A stretch of 64,000 nt of DNA from positions 682,001 to 746,000 of the forward strand of contig JAFFJZ010000046.1 of NCBI GenBank assembly GCA_018340375.1. Direction: 5' to 3'. This document shows positions 57,835 to 64,000 of the stretch, piece by piece (the first letter of the stretch is position 1; each line of letters begins with the position of its first letter). The stretch is from Gonatopus flavifemur (Eukaryota > Arthropoda > Insecta > Hymenoptera > Dryinidae). Position numbers and translations under genes: made by a program. The notes beneath the pieces are model-generated. The model was not told where the DNA came from and made no database searches. It saw only the letters and a list, made by a program, of their open reading frames with translations.

Positions 57835-59258
57835 ATATAATACAATCTGGCCCAATTTGGGCTAGCAATGGATGGTTGGAAAAATTCAAAGAGCGGCATG
57901 GAATAAGAACTCTAACAATGAAAGGTGAAATGTCATCTAATAATCAAGAAGCTGCTCACGATTTCTGAGTAATTTTAAGAGACAAGATTGAGAAAAATAA
58001 TTTACTCCTCGACAATATATACAACGCTGATGAATCAGGGATTCAATGGAAATCATTACCACGTCAAACTTTCGCATCACATGAGGAATCAGCCACTCAG
58101 GGATGTAAAGACCGTAAAGATCGAGTGACTGCAATGTTTGCTGCAATGCAACAGGAACGAATAAGATTCCTCTTTGTGTAATAGGAAAATTTGCGGAACC
58201 TAGATGTTTGAAAGATGTAAAAAACTTACCAGTTTCTTGAAAAAAAAAACTCTTGGATGGATCGTCACGTATTTATGGATTGGTAATTTCATCTAAAAAT
58301 CGAACCCTCATTTTAACATCATGGAATTTCATTTTTAACAATAATTCATTGCATTCCCTATCATCTTTCAATAGGTATGAAAATGATTTCATTGAGAACG
58401 TCAAAAAATATAAAGAAGAACATCATATAACTGGGAAAGTATTATTAATTCTAGATAATGCTCCGTCTCATCCTTCGATGAGTGATTTAAATATGGTAGA
58501 TGAGGACTTTGAAGTGATGTATTTGCCGCCGAATGTGACGGCTATCATGCAACCCATGGACCAAGGTGCTATTTCTGTCACAAAAACTGTATAAAAGCCT
58601 TTTTGAAAGCTTTACTCCTTCAGGAAGGAAAGCACGTGAAAGTTACAGAATTTTTGAAGAGCTTCACACTCAATTGTTGTTTCGATTCACTAAGTAAGCT
58701 TGGATGCAATTCAATCAATTAACTTTATGCAAAATTTGGAAGCCGCTATTGGGAAATGCATTGTGTGACATTCGAAATAGAAACGCAAATCCTTCTATTC
58801 ATGGAAATGAGAGTGGAAATCACTGTTTATACGACTACGATCCTCATAACAAGGGTGCAGATATTGAGGGTCATGCTGATTCTGTATCTTTTGATGACAA
58901 TACAATCCAAAATATACGTAAAAATGGCTATGATGATATTGGGGCTATAAAATGGTTGCATAAAGAAGAGAGTGACCAAGGTTGGGAAATTTTGTCAGAT
59001 GCAAATATTGTGGGAATTTCCACGCCAGAAAATCCTGCTCATGATAAGGAGAATGTAATAGAAGGACATTCTAGAAACCAAATAATATCAAACGATTTAT
59101 CACAGATGGAAGATGTTTCACCTCAAGAAGCGTATGATTGTTTTCAAAAATTATCAAAATTTGTCCAAAATTCAGAAGGATTTCAAATTTCTGATTATCT
59201 CATGCTCAATAGATTACAAGATTTGATATCGGAGAATTATTTTTGCAGTTCAAACTAG
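57835..59258 (+). pseudogene. pogo/Tigger transposase, catalytic part, broken
   Basis: This resumes at about 57835 with SNGWLEKFKERHGIRTLTMK and continues through a stop. Then come YNADESGIQW (first Asp), a WNFIFNNN-type segment, LLILDNAPSHPS (second Asp) and VTAIMQPMDQGAI (third Asp), the DDE_1 order of pogo/jerky proteins. After another frame change, 58704-59258 encodes an acidic C-terminal tail of 184 residues without known motifs. At least three stops or shifts (near 57965, 58180 and 58595) make it inactive. The N-terminal half is at 49984-50304. Confidence 0.85.
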
Positions 59259-59453
59259 AATTTTCATTTGGTTATTTTTCATCAGAAATCCATATTGATA
59301 TTATATTGTTGTTGATCCGTTATTTACGTTTCTCACTCTGTTCGAATTTCAAGCATTCATCAACATTAATATATTAATAGTGTTTACTTAATCTAAATGT
59401 AACATTCATATTATTATTATGTTGAATTATTCATGTGATATTTGCATCCGTTT

Positions 59454-60055
59454 TGTAACAAGTCACCTTGTTACACCTGATTCACCAAGAAAATATAAAT
59501 GTTAAATTAAGTATATATTTCTCTGTATGATTCGGTACGAATGTGTCATGGTATCAAACATTAATGTATTGAAAGTTCATGTTGAACATGATAGGATTGA
59601 TATGATATATATATATATATATATATAATATATAAGAGAGAATGTAAAACATCTCACAGACCGAGCGTCTAGTCAAGTTCAATTTCCTATCATATTCGCT
59701 TTTCTGTTTCAACAAAATATCACTGCTTATAACATTACTCATCTTATTCGTTAGCAGGAACGTCGTCTTCACGTACAGGAATCAGTCACAGATATGTCAA
59801 ATTGAATAAATTGTAGGTAGACGTTTTATAAAAAATGCCGGGACTCGTCTCGATATATTCTTGTTACATTACAAGCTTCGTGATATATATTAGTCCAGAC
59901 TGTTATCATGTAAGAAACAGAGTGAGTCCAGGACAATGATGATGTCTGTATAACGTAGTCGCTCTCCCCTCCTATCGTAACTTCAACATTCACATTTCGT
60001 GTACACACCTACATACATACATTCTCCATATGAGCAGCGGGACACACTGATTACA
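59454..60055 (-). repeat. Putative 3' LTR of the Gypsy element
   Basis: On the minus strand, directly after the polypurine tract, sequence begins TGTAATCAGTGTG. About 602 bp later it ends CTTGTTACA, so the ends are the short inverse TGTAA…TTACA. The partner LTR lies outside the window, so the limits cannot be confirmed. Confidence 0.5.
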
Positions 60056-60070
60056 GTATCCCCCTTTATT
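60056..60070 (-). promoter_or_regulatory. Polypurine tract of the Gypsy element
   Basis: On the minus strand the run AATAAAGGGGGATAC lies immediately before the putative LTR, where plus-strand priming occurs in LTR retrotransposons. Confidence 0.6.
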
Positions 60071-60247
60071 TCATTGACATGGAATGATAATAAAATAACA
60101 CACACCTTTGATACAAAGTTCACACGTATTGTCTCACAACTTATTCCTGTACCCAATCTGTATCATACTCCTTACATCTATCTTTCAGATTTCATAATAT
60201 CATCCACATTATTTACATATATACATGAAATCATTACAAATTGAGAT

Positions 60248-60751
60248 CAACTAGGAATAATATTTACGAAGGTTGACCCGGTGGAATGTCCCTTTAAGAT
60301 TGCCATTTTGTGGATCAACTAGAATACACGCACTATCACCTATGAACCGAGTTATCTGATACGGTCCTTCATATAATTCAAAAAATTCATGCGTTGTTTC
60401 ATCCAAAGCTTTAGATTGATGTGGCACCTTCAATAAAACTAGATCGTCAACTTTCGAAGTAACGGTGGATATAGATTTCTGACTTTTACAACGTTTTTTA
60501 TATTTGTTCGTCAATGATTCTCTTGCTAACGTTATTCTCAATTGATCAGATGTATCTGATGATTCAGGAAAATCGATGAGCTCCTTTATTTCATCGACTG
60601 GCTGATGACCGAATTGTAATTCATGTGGGCTGTACCCAGTACTTTCATGTGTTGTAAGATTTAAATATTGCTCGATGTCTTTTATAAACTGCACCCATTT
60701 TGTGTGTTGTTTGGCACAAGGAGTTCGAAATAATCTACCAATCTCTCTCAT
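60248..60751 (-). pseudogene. Gypsy integrase, C-terminal part
   Basis: This covers the end of the integrase core and the C-terminal DNA-binding region: KWVQFIKDIEQYLNLTTHES, a TGYSPHELQFG motif typical of Gypsy integrases, and a final GPYQI…RVNLRKYY segment. It is separated from the preceding integrase block by a frame shift near 60760. It lies directly upstream of the non-coding tail, polypurine tract and LTR, with no envelope-like gene between. Confidence 0.85.
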
Positions 60752-60768
60752 GACCCTCTCTGTAGGAT

Positions 60769-61305
60769 CTAATATGCTGGCCTAACACCCTCACTTTCCA
60801 ACCTCCTAATCCATGCATGGGCAGTGAATTGTGATCCATGATCACTCAAAATACTCTTGGGTTTCCCGAATTTAGGGACAAACTGGTTTAATATTTCATT
60901 CAATGTACTTTGGGTCGTTGCTTTTTTTAAAGGATATAGAGAAACAAATTTAGAAAATGCGTCAATCATTACCAGTATATATTGAATGCCTTCAACTGAT
61001 CGAGGGAGTGGTCCATAAAAATCGATAGTTATGAGGTCACTTATGTTGTTGGATTTCACCCTATCATATGCTCCTCCCATAGAATATGGTGAAAATTTGA
61101 CCCTCTGACATGTATCACAGGTTTTAATGAGAGTTTTGACTTTTCGGTACATCACCCTGGCGAAATAATACCTGATCAAATATTCGTATGTTTTGTATAC
61201 CCCCTGGTGTCCTAGTTTCTCATGAACGAACTCAATCAACATGCGTAATATATTTATTGGTATTATTAATCGCCAGTTATTAACTTCCTCACTTCTGTAA
61301 AACAA
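60769..61305 (-). pseudogene. Gypsy integrase, zinc-binding and core part
   Basis: The zinc-binding HHCC region is visible as VHEKLGHQG followed by CDTCQ. The catalytic core then shows TIDFYGPLP with the first Asp and ILSDHGSQF with the second. The last catalytic Glu falls after the break near 60770. Integrase inserts the cDNA into the genome. A stop or shift separates it from the RNase H region upstream. Confidence 0.87.
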
Positions 61306-61346
61306 TAGATCATTATAAGTCTGTCATCGATTGGTGTTACTGTTAT

Positions 61347-61757
61347 TTAAATATTGACTATACCAAGTTTTGATCTTAGGGTCAGGACCTTCTGCAACTT
61401 CTTGATATTTTTCAAATTTTGTTTCATTTCATCATTCAATGTGATCGTTTGCATTGAGACTATCATATCCTTTTCTACTCCCAACTCTATAGGGAACAAA
61501 GATTGAATTGATGCAATAGTCACTAATTGCGGTGGGTCTTTGGAAACTTCACCATTGATATTTCTGCTGAAAAAATCGGCTACTTGATTTTCTGTACCTC
61601 GACAATATTTGATAGAAAAATCATATTGCTGTAAAAATAGTGACCACCGCATCAACCGATCATTATGGAAATTGCCACTTTTTAGAAATGTCAATGCATG
61701 ATGGTCAGTGATGATAATAAAATGATTGTAGAGCAAATACGTGCGAAATTTATGCAC
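61347..61757 (-). pseudogene. Gypsy RNase H domain, C-terminal part
   Basis: The frame contains ITDHHALTFL and a GTENQVADFFSR motif, which mark the RNase H end and the connection to integrase in Ty3/Gypsy pol. The N-terminal part of RNase H lies in the next block upstream (61833-62222), with a break near 61760-61830. Confidence 0.85.
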
Positions 61758-61832
61758 CGAATATACGATGGCTAATAACTCCTTTTCGGTAGTAAAGTAG
61801 CTAGTTTCGGTTGGGTTGAGACATCGACTGAC

Positions 61833-62222
61833 CTACGAGATTATCCTTTGATTATCTTCATCATCTATTCGATACAATACCCCACTTATTCCATAATGAC
61901 TGGCATCAGTTTGCACATAAAAAGGTTCATCAGTCATTATCTGTCCCAGCGTAACACATCTTGTAAAATTATCTTTTAAAGCCCGAAATGCTGTATTATG
62001 ATCATTTGTCCATTTCCACCTCGTTTTTGGTCTTAATAAATCTCTGAACGGATCTAGATAATCTGCATATCGTACACAAAATGGTCTGTAATATCCACAG
62101 ACACCCAAAAACTGCTGTAGCTGTTTTTGGTTATTAGGAGGCGAAAAATTTCGTATTATTTCCAATCTTCTTGGGTCTGGATTTATTCCCTTTGATGTTA
62201 ATACAAATCCCAAAAATGACAC
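61833..62222 (-). pseudogene. Gypsy RT thumb and RNase H start
   Basis: The thumb/connection motif FLGFVLTSKGINPDPRR is followed by LQQFLGVCGYYR, then the RNase H start with YVQTDASHYGISGVL. All are standard in Ty3/Gypsy polyproteins. A frame break joins it to the RT palm block upstream. Confidence 0.87.
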
Positions 62223-62228
62223 GGACTG

Positions 62229-62989
62229 TTAGCAGAGCTCTGACTTCGGAAGACTCAGCGTGAGATTGTGCTGTATTAGTCTGGGAAATATCCACTCCAG
62301 ATGTCCCAAATGTTCATCAAATTTCCTAAGTAATTGTAAATGTAGAATTAATGTAGAAGTAAATGTAAGTAGTGTAAATGTGAAAGTAATTGATAGGTCG
62401 TCCACATAGCAAGTCAGGAACTCGCTACCTTCTGCATTCAAAGCCAAGCTCAATGCCCTGATGGGGGCACTGGATGTAGTTTTGAAACCAAATGGCACCC
62501 TACAAAACTGATACAGATTGCCATAAAGAAGAAACGCAGTGTTCTTTCTTGATTCATGATGTAATGGAACTTGCCAGTAACCATGAGCCAAGTCCGTGGT
62601 TGACATGAACTCAATTCCTTCATGCTCCTGTAGGAGTCCCTCAATTAACGGTGGTGCTTCATTGTCACTCTCTATTATATCATTTAGAAATCTGGCGTCA
62701 AGACGAATTCTGACCTTCCCATTTTTTTTCACGATACGTAAAGGATTACAAAATGAGTTAACCGACCTTTCAATTATTCCAGCCTCTACCATTTTATGTA
62801 TTCCTTGTCTTACAACAGGTCTTAGTTTCATAGGTACTGGATAAGGGTTCCTAACCACAGTTTCAGGTTTTATCAATTTTATCTTGTGTTCATATGTTTC
62901 ACAACAGCCAATTTTTTGTTCAAACAGTTTACTGTACTTGATCAATAAGTCATACAATTGGCACTTTTGATTTTCATTCAACTTCTCTA
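62229..62989 (-). pseudogene. Gypsy reverse transcriptase, cut by a mariner
   Basis: RT motifs run in order: NPYPVPMK, VEAGIIERS, RIVKKNGKVRIRLDARFLN, TDLAHGYWQVPL, FCRVPFGFKT and the catalytic CYVDDL. Directly after YVDD there is an in-frame insertion of about 20 residues rich in Thr, Phe and Leu (plus 62337-62393), a simple-repeat expansion not normal for the family. The upstream end is the mariner insertion at 62990, after which the frame is lost. Protease and gag would lie beyond the window. Confidence 0.87.
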
Positions 62990-64000
62990 CAGGTTGGTTG
63001 ACAAGTTCCTGCGCTCACCAAGAGATAGCACTGCTAGCTCAAAACTTTTTTTTTCTCAAGTTGGTATATCTGTCCTGAGAACACATGCAAAGTTACAAGT
63101 CATTCTGTCAATTCATTCTTTGTTTACAAGCCATTTGAAGTTGACGTGTCATTGATTTTTCTTAATATGGAAAAAATTGAATATCGTCCAGTCATTAGAT
63201 TCTTTGATTTGAAGGGTTTAAAAGCAAAGGAAATTTATGAACAATTGTTAGAAGTGTATAAGGAGTCTTCACCTTCAAAACGCACCGTTGAATTTTGGGC
63301 TGGTGAATTTAAACGTGGTCGTACTAGCCTTGAAGACGATTCACGCGAAGGACGACCAGAAACTGCAACCACAGCAGAAATCATTGAGCATGTACATAAT
63401 ATGGTTAGTGAACATCCAAGTTTGACTAAGCGTGAAATTGCTAATGCCACAGGCATCTCAGACGAACGAGTACTCAATATTTTACATGAAAAATTACGTA
63501 TGAAAAAACTGTTTGGAAAGTTAGTGCCGCACACGTTAACAATTCAACAAAAACTGGATTGAAAACAAATTTCTCAGCGAAATTTGGAGCGTTTTAAGCA
63601 GGATAAAACCGACTTCTTGCGTCGTTTTATAACTATGGATGAGACTTGGATCTACCACCATGATCCTGAATTGAAACAAGGACGTTCACAGTGGACTGAA
63701 GCTGGTTGTTCAGCTCCAAAGCAGGTGAAGTCACGACGATCAGCAAAGAAAGTTATGGCATCAGTTTTTTTGGATGCAAAAGGAATTTTGTTCATTGATT
63801 ATCTTCAGAAAGGTAAAACAATCAACTCCGAATATTACTGCAGCCTTTTGGATCAGCTGGATGAAAAAATTCGTGAGAAAAGACCTGGTTTGAAGAAGAA
63901 AAAAATCATTTTCCATCAAGATAATGCACCTGCTCACAAAAGTGTTTTGACGATGGCTAAATTCGAAGAACTCAAGTACGAATTGCTCGAACATCCACCG
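62990..64000 (+). mobile_element. Mariner element inserted in Gypsy pol, runs off the window
   Basis: The left end CAGGTTGGTTGACAAGTTCC follows TA (62988-62989). The Gypsy RT frame stops being recognisable exactly here. The transposase gene starts at 63167 on the plus strand. The right end lies beyond 64000. Confidence 0.85.
63167..64000 (+). pseudogene. Mariner transposase (MEKIEYR type), one in-frame stop, partial
   Basis: This starts MEKIEYRPVIRFFDLKGLKA with the N-terminal helix-turn-helix, then GRPETATTAEI and the second helix-turn-helix (KREIANATGISDERVLNIL). A TGA at 63560-63562 interrupts the frame. The same frame continues with FITMDETWIYHH (first Asp), GRSQWTEAG and IIFHQDNAPAHKS (second Asp). 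The third lies beyond 64000. The TGA is most simply a CGA-to-TGA transition, so this copy is the least decayed mariner here. It differs from the other two mariner types in the window. Confidence 0.88.

Larger units (their letters stand above)
49728..59258 (+). mobile_element. pogo/Tigger element split by several insertions
   Basis: The left terminus CACTGGAACCTCGATACTGC follows TA (49726-49727) and is of the pogo/Tigger type. The N-terminal coding part is at 49984-50304. The rest resumes only at about 57835 and runs to 59258. Between them lie the hAT-like element (50336-54007), the 3.1-kb element at 54568-57704 and about 700 bp of other sequence. No right terminus was found before the Gypsy LTR at 59454, so the 3' end is probably lost. 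The outer limit given is the end of the coding region. Confidence 0.65.

Noticed and set aside
1..64000. CRISPR arrays, bacterial operons or phage
   Set aside because: The repeats are tandem satellites or transposon ends without spacer structure, and the genes are eukaryotic transposons and an intron-containing host exon.

Overview
The window is a stretch of animal, almost certainly insect, genomic DNA. It is AT-rich and contains introns. Its only recognisable host gene piece is one exon of a fatty acyl-CoA reductase (41032-41244, +). Most of the rest is mobile DNA: mariner, piggyBac, pogo/Tigger, hAT, CACTA-like, LINE and Gypsy elements plus foldback and MITE families, with several insertions inside insertions. 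Everything is read by eye; family names rest on motifs, terminal repeats and target-site duplications (TSDs), not on a search.

Layout. 1-5.2 kb: a 4.2-kb element with CCCGAGT ends and an AG TSD, filled with a CACGG hairpin MITE, a nested foldback and a small hAT-type MITE. 5.7-7.0 kb: a complete but dead mariner. 8.6-24.3 kb: a piggyBac (pB1) with TTAA at both ends. It holds two later insertions, a 9.5-kb two-gene element (11437-20929) and a second piggyBac (pB2, 21002-24183). 24.6-31 kb: a 1.3-kb foldback, a deletion-derivative mariner and an RTE-like LINE. 31-41 kb: tandem repeats, two copies of a GA-rich LINE (one split by a CR1/jockey-like LINE) and a second deletion-derivative mariner. 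41-49.7 kb: the FAR exon, then fragments of a cysteine-rich repetitive gene family flanked by satellite arrays in opposite orientations. 49.7-59.3 kb: a pogo/Tigger element split by a divergent hAT-like transposon (50336-54007) and a further nest of non-autonomous elements. 59.4-64 kb: the 3' part of a Gypsy retrotransposon (LTR, integrase, RNase H, RT) whose pol is broken by a mariner at 62990.

The most notable object is the 9493-bp element at 11437-20929. Its ends are inverted CACGGAGAGGACG repeats flanked by a 2-bp TG duplication, with many short subterminal repeats. It carries two minus-strand genes. One is a 655-aa protein whose motif order resembles tnp2 transposases of CACTA/EnSpm elements. 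The other is a multi-exon gene that is interrupted in its last exon by another element (16102-17204, TA TSD) and whose frame resumes exactly on the far side. The same CACGGAGA terminus recurs on a 254-bp hairpin (1562-1815) and a 1058-bp element (55877-56934), suggesting one mobilising family. The 1058-bp element and the CACTG-ended insertion both contain a tRNA-like A-box/B-box module. The second notable object is the 3672-bp hAT-like element with an 8-bp TSD and one long, nearly intact ORF.
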